A stretch of 64,000 nucleotides of DNA, taken from NCBI GenBank assembly GCA_965214035.1, contig OZ243932.1:1612001-1676000 (forward strand), given 5' to 3'. This document shows positions 27,335 to 35,875 of this stretch, one piece after another (the stretch's first letter is position 1; each line of letters begins with the position of its first letter). The DNA is from JAJDYQ01 sp965214035. GTDB lineage: Bacteria > Pseudomonadota > Gammaproteobacteria > JAJDYQ01. Below the pieces are notes generated by a model, which was given only the letters and a program-made list of their open reading frames with translations, was not told where the DNA came from and did no database searches. The position numbers and the translations under genes were made by a program.

Positions 27335-29112
27335 TCATCATCAATGCTCTCAGGTACAAGCTCTAAAAGTGCCCGAATAACCTCCCGACCTGTGGCATAC
27401 CGATCATCCCGATCCTTTGACAGTAATTTACCGATGATTCTATCCAGGGGGTCAGTGACTGATGTTAGCCGGGGTACGGGGCCACTCACATGTTGACGCA
27501 TGATGTCCATCGGCGAATCACCACTGTAGGGATGCTCCCCTTCTATCATCTCGTACAGCATGATGCCCAGAGCATACAAATCGCTGCGGCCATCAAGCGG
27601 GCTGCCAACCGCCTGTTCAGGACTGATATAGTACGGCGTACCGACCACATGATCGGAAAACGCCAGACTTGTTCTTGATTCGGTCATTAGCTTGGCAATA
27701 CCAAAATCCAACAGCACCGGATCTCCGTTGGCACGGAACATCACATTAGAGGGCTTAAGATCACGATGCAGAATATTCTGCTGATGGGCCGTATCCAGTG
27801 CTGCTGCAATCACTGTGGTGTAATGCACGATATCCTTTCGATTGATCCCTTTGCTGATGCGTTTCTTTAGATCACCTGCCGGGAAATACTCCATAACCGC
27901 ATAAGCACTTTCCTCTGAAGCAACCAGATCCTGAATTGCCACGACATGCCGGTGAGACACTTTTTCAATCAATTGATAACCACGAATAAAGCGCTTCCGA
28001 CCCAACCTGTCGGAAGTATCCCTGTCAAACAATTTCATTGCGGATATCTGACCCGTATCTTTATGCTGCACCTTGAAAACCGACACCATACCACCGATAG
28101 CAACAAACTCCAGTATCCGGTAGTTATCGATGATTGCTTCACCTCTTTCTATTTGCTGCGGCGTGAATGGCCAGTACTGACCCAAGGTAAAACTCTTGGC
28201 TTTCGCATCCCGATCTTCCGGCAAGGCAGCCTGTTGCAGATTCGCACGATCCAGAATTGACATCAGGCCGGTCGTCACGAAGGAGGCCTCCAGAGAATCA
28301 TGACTCTCCTGATAGTCTGCCGTCACTTCATCAGTGACCCCGACATGGTCATGATGTTTGCCAGAGCCTGTGGTTTCCGGCAGTCTGCCATCTTCATCGC
28401 CAATGCTGCCAGAATGACCTGTCCGCATAAATCCAGTGCGTCCGGATGCACGACTGTGCGAGCCATCATCAGTTTGCACATTGAATACCACCGGATCCAG
28501 TGTCGAAGGGTTTAGACGAGGCAGTACCTCAGTTGGCTCATCAGTCATATTATCCATACCGGAAAGCACCTGTCCGCTCTGCCGAACAGATGAGTCATCA
28601 CCAGTGGGCTTGTTGGTCGACTTGATCGTTGAGACAAGGCTGGCGGTGACACCGGACTCCAGTGGCAAAAACGTCGAGGCAGATTTTGTTGCAAATCCAG
28701 ACTTTACCTCGTGCATATTCGCCGCTATCAATAATGCACGTGTCAGGCGTTTGAGAGACAGTCGGGTAATGTCGATATAATCAGAACCACCGGCCCGGAC
28801 CATATCAGCGGCATCATCTACGGTCGCCGAACGATCCATGAAAATTATCACAGGCAATGCCGCCTGCATCACCAGATCAAAATACCAGTTCCGAATAGCT
28901 GCCTTATGCTCGGACATGTCAACGATGATCAGATCAACCTGACTCCATGCATAGCCATGCTGCGGAAGATTCTGCCGCGCAGGGTCGATTGCAGAAAATT
29001 CAGGCCTGTCCAACAAGCGCATCAAGGCAACCGCAAGCCGCCACCGATACTTGACTACTGAACCGATAATCAGTATGCGTTTAAAACTACAGTCCTTGAG
29101 ATCCTTAACCAC
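27331..29112 (-). CDS. Serine/threonine protein kinase with N-terminal receiver-like domain
   Basis: A 593-residue protein starting at GTG 29112 behind AAGGAAGG. Residues 10-130 resemble a response-regulator receiver fold (RILIIGSVVKYRWRLAVALM, VDLIIVDMSEHK with a possible phospho-acceptor Asp, ALPVIIFMDRSATVDDAADM, GGSDYIDITRLSLKRL). Residues 130-330 are low-complexity Ser/Thr/Asp-rich linker. Residues 335-590 are a Hanks-type kinase: NYRILEFVAIGGMVSVFKVQ, invariant Lys in SAMKLF, HRDLKPSNVMF, LLDFGIAKL and GTPYYISPEQAVG. All catalytic residues are present; the glycine loop is slightly degenerate. No transmembrane or sensor domain follows. The target is unknown. It lies alone between the methyltransferase and hisI. 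Confidence 0.88.
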   Translation of the reverse strand: MVKDLKDCSFKRILIIGSVVKYRWRLAVALMRLLDRPEFSAIDPARQNLPQHGYAWSQVDLIIVDMSEHKAAIRNWYFDLVMQAALPVIIFMDRSATVDDAADMVRAGGSDYIDITRLSLKRLTRALLIAANMHEVKSGFATKSASTFLPLESGVTASLVSTIKSTNKPTGDDSSVRQSGQVLSGMDNMTDEPTEVLPRLNPSTLDPVVFNVQTDDGSHSRASGRTGFMRTGHSGSIGDEDGRLPETTGSGKHHDHVGVTDEVTADYQESHDSLEASFVTTGLMSILDRANLQQAALPEDRDAKAKSFTLGQYWPFTPQQIERGEAIIDNYRILEFVAIGGMVSVFKVQHKDTGQISAMKLFDRDTSDRLGRKRFIRGYQLIEKVSHRHVVAIQDLVASEESAYAVMEYFPAGDLKKRISKGINRKDIVHYTTVIAAALDTAHQQNILHRDLKPSNVMFRANGDPVLLDFGIAKLMTESRTSLAFSDHVVGTPYYISPEQAVGSPLDGRSDLYALGIMLYEMIEGEHPYSGDSPMDIMRQHVSGPVPRLTSVTDPLDRIIGKLLSKDRDDRYATGREVIRALLELVPESIDDD

Positions 29113-29230
29113 CCCCTAACCTTCCTTATGGTTTTTATTCTTGGTTATTAATTGCAGGCAATTGTACAACAAGTAGCCCGGCATAGCAATAGTCGACAAG
29201 CAAACATAGACAGACATGTCATCAGACCTG

Positions 29231-29237
29231 CTATAAT
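29231..29237 (+). promoter_or_regulatory. Candidate -10 element for hisI
   Basis: CTATAAT at 29231-29237 contains a perfect TATAAT 25 bases before the hisI ATG. TAGACA at 29207-29212 could be a -35 but the 19-base spacing is long. Supported by position only. Confidence 0.4.
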
Positions 29238-29262
29238 AAGGGACTACATTGAAATCACCGCT

Positions 29263-29697
29263 ATGATTAAAGAAACCGAAAAGTATGAAGTCGGGCAAAG
29301 CCTGCCATGGGTCAAGGTGCTTGACAGTCTGCTGTTTAACGACGACGGATTGATTCCGGCCATTGCACAGCAGTTTGACAGTCGGGAAGTATTGATGATG
29401 GCCTGGATGAATCGGCAATCGCTGGAAGAGACCCTGGAAGCCGGGCGGGTATGCTACTTCTCTCGCTCCCGGCAAAAACTCTGGCGTAAGGGCGAATCAT
29501 CGGGACAAATTCAACTCCTCAGGGAAATGCGTCTGGATTGCGATGGGGATACGATCCTGCTGCTGGTCGATCAAACTGGCCCGGCATGCCATACAGGCCG
29601 CAAAAGCTGCTTTTATAATCAGGTAAAGGGAGACCGGGTCAGCGTTATCCAGGCTCCACTAATCAATCCGGATATCCTGTACCGAAAACACCAGTAA
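29263..29697 (+). CDS. hisI: Phosphoribosyl-AMP cyclohydrolase HisI
   Basis: HisI opens the adenine ring of phosphoribosyl-AMP, step three of histidine synthesis. The 144-residue product begins MIKETEKYEVGQSLPWVKVL and has VLMMAWMNRQSLEETLEAGR, SRQKLWRKGESSGQIQ, RLDCDGDTILLLV and GPACHTGRKSCFY, which contain the zinc and magnesium ligands. No phosphoribosyl-ATP pyrophosphatase (HisE) domain follows, so hisE must be separate. The gene is not in a his operon; cysS starts 26 bases downstream and may share its transcript. In-frame codons upstream of 29263 extend beyond the family N-terminus. Confidence 0.95.
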   Translation: MIKETEKYEVGQSLPWVKVLDSLLFNDDGLIPAIAQQFDSREVLMMAWMNRQSLEETLEAGRVCYFSRSRQKLWRKGESSGQIQLLREMRLDCDGDTILLLVDQTGPACHTGRKSCFYNQVKGDRVSVIQAPLINPDILYRKHQ

Positions 29698-29723
29698 CAC
29701 CACAAAAGCCCCAGGCACTAAAT

Positions 29724-31121
29724 ATGGCTTTGCACATACACAATACACTCACCAGGGAAAAAGAAGAATTTATCCCACTCGACTCTGAGCGGATCACAAT
29801 GTATGTCTGCGGGCCAACAGTCTATAACTATGTTCATATTGGTAACGCCAGACCTGCCGTAGTGTTTGATGTCATGTTCCGGCTACTACAGCAACTCTAC
29901 CCGAACGTGATTTATGCCAGAAACATCACGGATGTTGACGATAAAATCATCAATACAGCTATTGAGGCAAACACTGACATTGATGAAATCACACAACGCT
30001 ATACAGCCGCCTACCATGAAGACATGAAAAATCTGGGAGTACTGGAACCCACAATCGAGCCCTTTGCGACGGCACATATTGAGCCTATGCAGGAGATGAT
30101 ACGACTCCTCATGGACCGGGGACACGCCTATCAGGCAAATGGCAATGTCATGTTCAACATATCCACCATGAAAGAATATGGTCGTCTCTCTGGACGGCAT
30201 CCGGACGACATGCTGGCGGGGGCGCGAATCGAAGTCGCCGACTATAAGCAAAACCCGGGTGACTTCATATTATGGAAACCTTCTCTGGATAATCAGCCGG
30301 GATGGGATAGTCCATGGGGGCGCGGTCGCCCCGGCTGGCACCTCGAATGCTCCGCCATGATAAAAACCCATCTGGGCGAGATGATTGATATTCATGGCGG
30401 CGGCCAGGACTTGATCTTTCCGCATCACGAAAACGAGATTGCCCAGGGCCGCTGTGCCCATGGCACCGAAAGCTATGTGAACTACTGGATGCACAACGGC
30501 TATCTCACGATCAATGGAGAAAAAATGTCCAAATCGCTGAATAATTTTCTGACCATCCATGACGCCCTGAAACACGCACCCGGAGAATCACTGCGCTACG
30601 CCCTGCTCAACGCCCAATATCGCCAGCCACTGGACTGGTCAGAAAAAACGCTGAAACAGGCAAAAGCCGGTATTGACCGCCTGTATAACGCCCTGCGACA
30701 GGCTGGTGACATTGAACCGACACCACAGCACACTACCTTGCCAGCCGCAATCCCTGCCGGGGTCATGGCCGCACTGCAAGACGACCTGAATACACCGATA
30801 GCCCTGGCCCAGCTGCACGAAATTGCCACGCAACTTAATAAAACAGATGATATCGATCTGAAGGCCCGCCATAAGGCCGGGTTGCTGGCTGGTGGTGCCA
30901 TCCTGGGCCTGCTGACGAATGACCCGGAAGCATGGTTCCGCTGGCAACCCCAGGATTCGGACGGACTCAGCGACGATGAAGTTGACAGACTGATCAAAGC
31001 ACGCTGGAGCGCCAGAACCAGCAAAGATTTTCAGAGGGCTGATGAAATCCGCGCCCTGTTAATCGATGCGGGAATTGAGCTGGAAGACAGCCCGGAAAAA
31101 ACCCGTTGGCGCAGAAAATAA
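29724..31121 (+). CDS. cysS: Cysteinyl-tRNA synthetase
   Basis: CysS charges tRNA-Cys. The 465-residue product (E. coli 461) starts MALHIHNTLTREKEEFIPL and has the zinc/HIGH region YVCGPTVYNYVHIGNARPAV, RNITDVDDKIINTA, the second zinc ligands in GWHLECSAMIKTHLG and DLIFPHHENEIAQ, and the ATP-binding KMSKSLNNF. The C-terminal DALR-type and anticodon regions are present and the end is intact (ELEDSPEKTRWRRK). It is convergent with the tRNA-Gly gene 12 bases beyond its stop. Confidence 0.98.
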   Translation: MALHIHNTLTREKEEFIPLDSERITMYVCGPTVYNYVHIGNARPAVVFDVMFRLLQQLYPNVIYARNITDVDDKIINTAIEANTDIDEITQRYTAAYHEDMKNLGVLEPTIEPFATAHIEPMQEMIRLLMDRGHAYQANGNVMFNISTMKEYGRLSGRHPDDMLAGARIEVADYKQNPGDFILWKPSLDNQPGWDSPWGRGRPGWHLECSAMIKTHLGEMIDIHGGGQDLIFPHHENEIAQGRCAHGTESYVNYWMHNGYLTINGEKMSKSLNNFLTIHDALKHAPGESLRYALLNAQYRQPLDWSEKTLKQAKAGIDRLYNALRQAGDIEPTPQHTTLPAAIPAGVMAALQDDLNTPIALAQLHEIATQLNKTDDIDLKARHKAGLLAGGAILGLLTNDPEAWFRWQPQDSDGLSDDEVDRLIKARWSARTSKDFQRADEIRALLIDAGIELEDSPEKTRWRRK

Positions 31122-31133
31122 ACCAATTGCAGA

Positions 31134-31207
31134 TGGAGCGGGTGAAGGGAATCGAACCCTCGTTAAAAGCTTGGGAAGCTTTTGTTCTACCATTGAACTA
31201 CACCCGC
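31134..31207 (-). tRNA. tRNA-Gly (anticodon CCC)
   Basis: The minus strand folds into a complete 74-base tRNA including encoded CCA. The acceptor GCGGGTG pairs with CACCCGC, the D arm is GTTC-AATGGTA-GAAC, and the anticodon stem AAAGC/GCTTT encloses loop TTCCCAA, giving anticodon CCC (glycine). The T arm is GAGGG-TTCGATT-CCCTT, with a G-T closing pair, and T is the discriminator. ATGATA at 31217-31222 (TATCAT on the minus strand) is a plausible -10 box nine bases upstream. Confidence 0.95.
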
Positions 31208-31407
31208 ACCTCCGATATGATACCACAACATGCGCTCACAGAGCATCAGAACCGGGCATCCGCACTTACTCGGTACCGACATACATTATCACCCTGCCGT
31301 GAGGTAGCTGACTGGCCTGAACAGACGAACCACCTTCCCATGGCAAAAAACCCAAAAAGATATTATCATGGGAGAGCAATCGGACACGGCGGAGGCGCTC
31401 TATTCTG

Positions 31408-31818
31408 ATGTATAAAAAATCTATCTATGGTCTTTTAGTGGCAACCGCTCTGGCTGCGCTGCTCGGCTGCGGTTCCTGGAAAGATGAGGACAGGATGACG
31501 AAATTCAGCGACTCTTTCCGGGTTTATTCGAAACATCTGCGCTGGGGGCACTTTCATGAAGTTAGCAGCTTTATGACACCGGAACATGTTGAGTCAACCA
31601 TTGCTGCAATTCCCTCACTGAAAGGTGTGCGGATAACCGCCATCAAACCACTAAAGTGGACTGTGGATAAATCACAGGACAACATTTCCGGCCGCATTCA
31701 AATCGACTATTACATCGAAGACATAGGGGTCGTCAAACAAACCGGCCAGCAGCAAACCTGGCGGTGGTTCAAAGATCTCAAGACCTGGAAGCTGGATGCT
31801 GGTTTGCCGGCATTTTGA
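31408..31818 (+). CDS. Uncharacterised lipoprotein
   Basis: A 136-residue protein with a lipoprotein signal (KKSIYGLLVATALAALLGC, lipobox ALLGC). The mature part of about 115 residues reads like a small alpha/beta domain: FSDSFRVYSKHLRWGHFHEV, SSFMTPEHVESTIAAIPSL, then paired strands (RITAIKPLKW, ISGRIQIDYYIEDIGVVKQT) ending QQTWRWFKDLKTWKLDAGLP. This layout resembles NTF2-like or SnoaL-like folds seen in several uncharacterised gammaproteobacterial lipoproteins, but I do not recognise a named family. It stands alone after the tRNA. Confidence 0.75.
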   Translation: MYKKSIYGLLVATALAALLGCGSWKDEDRMTKFSDSFRVYSKHLRWGHFHEVSSFMTPEHVESTIAAIPSLKGVRITAIKPLKWTVDKSQDNISGRIQIDYYIEDIGVVKQTGQQQTWRWFKDLKTWKLDAGLPAF

Positions 31819-31957
31819 GCAAACCGGCAACCATTACACACATTCTGGAAAAGTGGCGGCATCCGCACAATACCCGTTTGAATCACCACTGAAGCGCACA
31901 GTACTGTCACACGCTGATTTGCCTCAGTGCAAGCGAAAAATTATTTTTACATGTTAT

Positions 31958-32542
31958 TTATAATGACAATCTTCTTTTTGAAAAAATTAACGCTGCCATT
32001 AAAATCAACATATAACCAGACAACTCAGATATCTCTTCCAGAAATACATGATGTAATATCACATTACGATGTTCAAAAAAATCACCGATAAATAATAAAA
32101 CAGCCGCCGCTATAATCAGCCTCGCCATCAATGACACCATAAATTCTTTCGCCAGTTTTTTATAATATTTATAATTAAACAGAGCATAAACACCCATGGC
32201 GACAAATCCGATGATTAACATTATATTGCGTCCGGTGCCGTGCCCCATGAATTTCAGGAAATTTATTATATCCAGGTCTTCAACATCTATTTCTCTCAGC
32301 ACAAAGCTAAAACAAAGAAATGAGAAAAATATCAGCACCAGCTTATCCCCTCTTTTTTGGCTGAAAACAGGAAGAAGAAATACGGCACATGACAATGTTA
32401 AAATTGCTGCCTGTGTATTTTCCAGCCAGCCGTTCTCCGCATAAATTGAGACTTGGTCAAGAACATAAACAGCATAAGAAAAGTAGCACAAGGCTCCGAT
32501 AAACATGATCGTAACCACAAATATTTTTATGTCTGTCTTCAT
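31958..32542 (-). CDS. Uncharacterised six-helix membrane protein
   Basis: A 194-residue, AT-rich gene encoding about six transmembrane helices. Acidic or polar residues recur at helix ends: ENGWLENTQAAIL, VLREIDVEDLDIIN, GHGTGRNIMLIIG, IGDFFEHRNVILHHVFLEE and ISELSGYMLILMAA. The conserved-looking Glu/Asp/His set resembles membrane proteins annotated only as hypothetical. No signal peptide or named domain is evident. Codon composition differs from neighbours (A/T-rich), which may point to transfer. It is transcribed away from the ntrX-trkA-trkH genes. Confidence 0.7.
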   Translation of the reverse strand: MKTDIKIFVVTIMFIGALCYFSYAVYVLDQVSIYAENGWLENTQAAILTLSCAVFLLPVFSQKRGDKLVLIFFSFLCFSFVLREIDVEDLDIINFLKFMGHGTGRNIMLIIGFVAMGVYALFNYKYYKKLAKEFMVSLMARLIIAAAVLLFIGDFFEHRNVILHHVFLEEISELSGYMLILMAALIFSKRRLSL

Positions 32543-33103
32543 GCCTCCCCTCGAATCTTTCTAAAAGTTATTTAAGCAGGCTGCCAGCATCAACCAATTG
32601 AACAGGAATATGCCTTTACCATTATATCCAAATTAATATCAGCCCTGATGACTTTGCCTCAATGTAACGTTTGGCAACTGATATGGCACGATAGTCGCCT
32701 GTACCACTGGGTGCCTGTGTTCAGAGCCTTTCTCGTCAAGGCAACCTCGATAAAATGAATATAGCGCAAAAACAAAGGAAACCCTGCCCAGCCACTCTCA
32801 TCAGCCTTACACACCCATGTCTCTTTGTGTACTATAGTGTTATACAAGCAGGTTCACGTGGGGAAGTTGGCCGGAAGTCTGATAGAGGTAAAGGCCATAT
32901 TATAAATCGGCCTGTTTGCATGCGGGACCAATATAGCTTGAATCAATTGATCGCAGCAACCAGAAATCTGATTGCTGTGCAGAACATTACAAATGAACTT
33001 GTTGCTGGCATGGATAAATTGGAAACTTTTCCGAAAACGGGATTGCCCGTTCAGGTACACCGAAAAAACTGATTGACCTGAATTTTTACAGAACCCCTAA
33101 AAT
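32543..33103. other. Intergenic region upstream of the NtrX-like gene
   Basis: No convincing gene. An open frame at 32755-33072 (plus) has a 50-codon tail starting at ATG 32920 (MRDQYSLNQLIAATRNLIAV) that ends 31 bases before ntrX. It lacks a ribosome binding site, so I leave it uncalled. The usual upstream partner ntrY (histidine kinase) is absent. Confidence 0.4.
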
Positions 33104-34480
33104 ATGGCAGATGGCAAGATACTGATTGTTGACGACGAATCCGAAATCAGGGAGCTGGTTGGAAATATACTCAGGGATGAGGGCTATCAGGTACGGGGGG
33201 GCGGAAATGCAGCCGAAGCCCGGCTTGAAGTGGATGAGGCCCTACCGGATATGGTCCTTCTGGATATCTGGATGCCGGATATGGATGGTATCAGCCTGCT
33301 AAAGGAATGGGGTCAGGAAGGGGGACTGCCTTTTCATGTCGTCATGATGTCGGGGCACGGTACGATAGAAACTGCGGTTGAAGCCACACGCCTTGGTGCC
33401 TATGATTTTTTGGAAAAGCCACTTTCCATGGCAAAACTGCTGTTAATGGTAAGCCGGACCATGCAGGCCATTGAGCTTGCCCGTGAGAATGCCCGCCTGC
33501 GTAATAACTCTATTGTCATCGAGAAACCTCTGGGGGGAAGCCCGATTATTCGGGATTTACTTCGGCAAGTAGCCAATGTTGCGCGGCACCATTCGCCAGT
33601 GCTTCTCAAGGGCGAGGCGGGCAGCGGCCGGGAGTCCTGTGCGCGCTACATACACCACCTGGGCAAACGCCGCGAGCGACCTTTTATTACACTGAGAATC
33701 GGTGCGATTGCCAGTGAAAATTATCAAGCAGCCATTTTCGGACGGGAACACAATGATGAGATCTACAGTGGTCATCTGGAACAGGCCGATGGCGGGACAC
33801 TTTTTCTTGATGAAGTCGCCGATCTGGATGCCGATACCCAGGTGCGCCTGTTAAATGCCTTGCAGGAGTCCTCCTTCCTGCGAGTAGATGGCACACAACC
33901 AGTATCTGTGGATGTACGTATTATCGCCAGTACCCGCAGTGATCTGGAACTTGAAGTAAGAGAGGGCCGCTTTCGGGATGATCTGTATTTTTTTCTGAAT
34001 GTGTTGCCGGTATATTTACCCGCCCTGAAGGAACATGCCGCGGATATTCCTGCTATTGTGCGTCATTACGTGAATTATTATATTCAGAGAGGTCACTTAC
34101 CGGACCGCATGTTCTCCGATGATGCCATGATGTATCTGCGCGAATATGGCTGGCCGGGCAATATCCGCGAGCTTAAGAACATCATTCAGCGTCTGTTAAT
34201 TCTGGGTAATAACCGGACTATCTCTTCTCTGGATGTGCGACGCATCCTGGGAACCTCATTACAGACTACGGAGGATACCCATGCCTATGCCGCGTCACTG
34301 ACACAGGGTATTCTGGAACTGCCGATACGTGAAGCCAGAGCACACTTTGAGCGTGACTATCTTCTACATCAATGGAAACGCTCCGAAGGCAGCGTCAGCA
34401 GGTTAGCGAAAAAAATTGGCATGGAGAGAACTCACCTGTATCGTAAGCTGAAAAATCTTGGCATAGACCACAAAAAATAA
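33104..34480 (+). CDS. ntrX: NtrX/NtrC-family response regulator with degenerate sigma-54 module
   Basis: A 458-residue regulator. Residues 4-120 form a normal receiver domain (ILIVDDESEIRELVGN, phospho-Asp in VLLDIWMPDMDG, MMSGHGTIETAVEATRLGAY, DFLEKP). Residues 143-370 are an AAA+ domain that departs from the family: Walker A reads LLKGEAGSGRES with Arg instead of Lys, and the GAFTGA loop that contacts sigma-54 is replaced by GREHNDEIYSG. Walker B FLDEVADLD, the sensor RIIASTRSDLE and the C-terminal Fis-type helix-turn-helix (RLAKKIGMERTHLYRKLKNL) remain. DNA binding and phosphorylation therefore look intact while sigma-54 activation does not. No ntrY kinase is adjacent. trkA follows after 10 bases. 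Confidence 0.9.
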   Translation: MADGKILIVDDESEIRELVGNILRDEGYQVRGGGNAAEARLEVDEALPDMVLLDIWMPDMDGISLLKEWGQEGGLPFHVVMMSGHGTIETAVEATRLGAYDFLEKPLSMAKLLLMVSRTMQAIELARENARLRNNSIVIEKPLGGSPIIRDLLRQVANVARHHSPVLLKGEAGSGRESCARYIHHLGKRRERPFITLRIGAIASENYQAAIFGREHNDEIYSGHLEQADGGTLFLDEVADLDADTQVRLLNALQESSFLRVDGTQPVSVDVRIIASTRSDLELEVREGRFRDDLYFFLNVLPVYLPALKEHAADIPAIVRHYVNYYIQRGHLPDRMFSDDAMMYLREYGWPGNIRELKNIIQRLLILGNNRTISSLDVRRILGTSLQTTEDTHAYAASLTQGILELPIREARAHFERDYLLHQWKRSEGSVSRLAKKIGMERTHLYRKLKNLGIDHKK

Positions 34481-34490
34481 TGACCGAACA

Positions 34491-35864
34491 ATGAAAATTA
34501 TCATCCTTGGTGCAGGTCAGGTCGGTTCTACGCTGGCAGCAAGCCTTTCCAGCGAGGCCAATGACATAACAATTGTCGATACCAATACAGAATTTCTGCG
34601 CGACCTTCAGGAACACTCGGACCTGCGTGTCATATCGGGCAATGCCTCACACCCTGACATACTCACACAGGCAGGTGCAGAAGATGCGGATATGGTCATT
34701 GCCGTAACCAACAGCGATGAGATCAATATGATCGCCTGTCAGGTCGCCTATACCCTGTTCCACACGCCAACCAAAATTGCCCGTGTGCGCGCACCGGAGT
34801 ATTTGAAAGAAGGCCGGCTGTTTCATCAGGAAGCCCTGCCTATTGATGTTTTGATCAGCCCGGAACAGATTGTTACAGACTCAATTCACAGCCTGATTGA
34901 TCACCCGGGTGCGTTGCAGGTTACTGATTTTGCTGGTGGCAGAGTCAAACTGGTGGCCGTGCGGGCTTACTATGGTGGGCCGCTGGTGGGACATGAGCTG
35001 CACACCATTACCGAGCATATGCCGGGAATAGAGGTCAGGGTTGCCGCCATCTTCCGGCGTAACCGGCCTATTATTCCCAAGGGGCGTACCGTAGTTGAAG
35101 CCGATGACGAAGTATTTTTTATCGCTGCCGAAGCCCATATCCGTGCAGTCACCTCGGAGCTGCGCCAACGGGAAAAGCGGGTTCGCCGCATTATGATCGC
35201 AGGTGGCGGAAATATTGGTACTCGTCTGGCGCGTTCACTGGAGAAACAATATCAGGTCAAACTCATCGAACGAAATCCGGAGCAGGCAGCCTGCATATCC
35301 GAGAGCCTGAATAAAACCGTTATCCTGCAGGGCGACTGCGCTGATCAGGATCTGCTCACCGAAGAGAATATCCAAAGCATTGATGTATTCTGTGCGGTCA
35401 CCAATGACGATCAGGCGAATATTCTGGCCGCTATGCTGGCCAAGCGCCTTGGGGCAAATAAGGTTCTGGCGCTGATTAACCGCGCTTCGTATGTTGAACT
35501 TATCCAGGGAGGAGAGATCGACATTGCCGTATCTCCCCAACAGGTAACCATAGGCAGCCTGCTTGCCCATGTCCGTCGCGGCGATGTGGTAAAGGTACAC
35601 TCACTCAGAAGAGGGGCTGCTGAAGCGATTGAGGCGGTCGCACATGGCGACCGGCATACATCCGGGGTAGTTGGTCGTCGAATTGATCAGATTGACCTGC
35701 CATCAGGAACTACCATAGGCGCTATTGTCCGCGGTGATGAGGTACTGATGGCACACCATGACATCGTGATAATGGCGGAAGACCATGTCATTTTATTTCT
35801 GATTGACCGCAACAAGATCAGTGCAGTAGAAAAATTATTCCAGGTCGGCATCAACTTCTTCTAG
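34491..35864 (+). CDS. trkA: Trk potassium uptake regulatory subunit TrkA
   Basis: TrkA is the cytoplasmic NAD(H)- and nucleotide-binding gate of the Trk K+ uptake system. The 457-residue product is a tandem duplication: two RCK_N Rossmann domains (KIIILGAGQVGSTLAASLS at the start and RIMIAGGGNIGTRLARSLE near residue 232), each followed by a TrkA_C domain (residues about 145-225 and 375-455). The acidic residue closing each beta2 strand (VDTN, IERN) binds ribose. It begins 10 bases after the NtrX-like gene and 11 bases before trkH, so the three genes probably form one operon. Confidence 0.97.
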   Translation: MKIIILGAGQVGSTLAASLSSEANDITIVDTNTEFLRDLQEHSDLRVISGNASHPDILTQAGAEDADMVIAVTNSDEINMIACQVAYTLFHTPTKIARVRAPEYLKEGRLFHQEALPIDVLISPEQIVTDSIHSLIDHPGALQVTDFAGGRVKLVAVRAYYGGPLVGHELHTITEHMPGIEVRVAAIFRRNRPIIPKGRTVVEADDEVFFIAAEAHIRAVTSELRQREKRVRRIMIAGGGNIGTRLARSLEKQYQVKLIERNPEQAACISESLNKTVILQGDCADQDLLTEENIQSIDVFCAVTNDDQANILAAMLAKRLGANKVLALINRASYVELIQGGEIDIAVSPQQVTIGSLLAHVRRGDVVKVHSLRRGAAEAIEAVAHGDRHTSGVVGRRIDQIDLPSGTTIGAIVRGDEVLMAHHDIVIMAEDHVILFLIDRNKISAVEKLFQVGINFF

Positions 35865-35875
35865 GGGCAGGAGTT

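Noticed and set aside
33030..33050. Terminator hairpin AACGGG-ATTG-CCCGTT upstream of ntrX
   Set aside because: Stem pairs but no T run follows, and it lies just before a gene on the same strand.
32755..33072. 105-codon frame upstream of the NtrX-like gene
   Set aside because: No ribosome binding site, odd composition in its first half, no recognised family.
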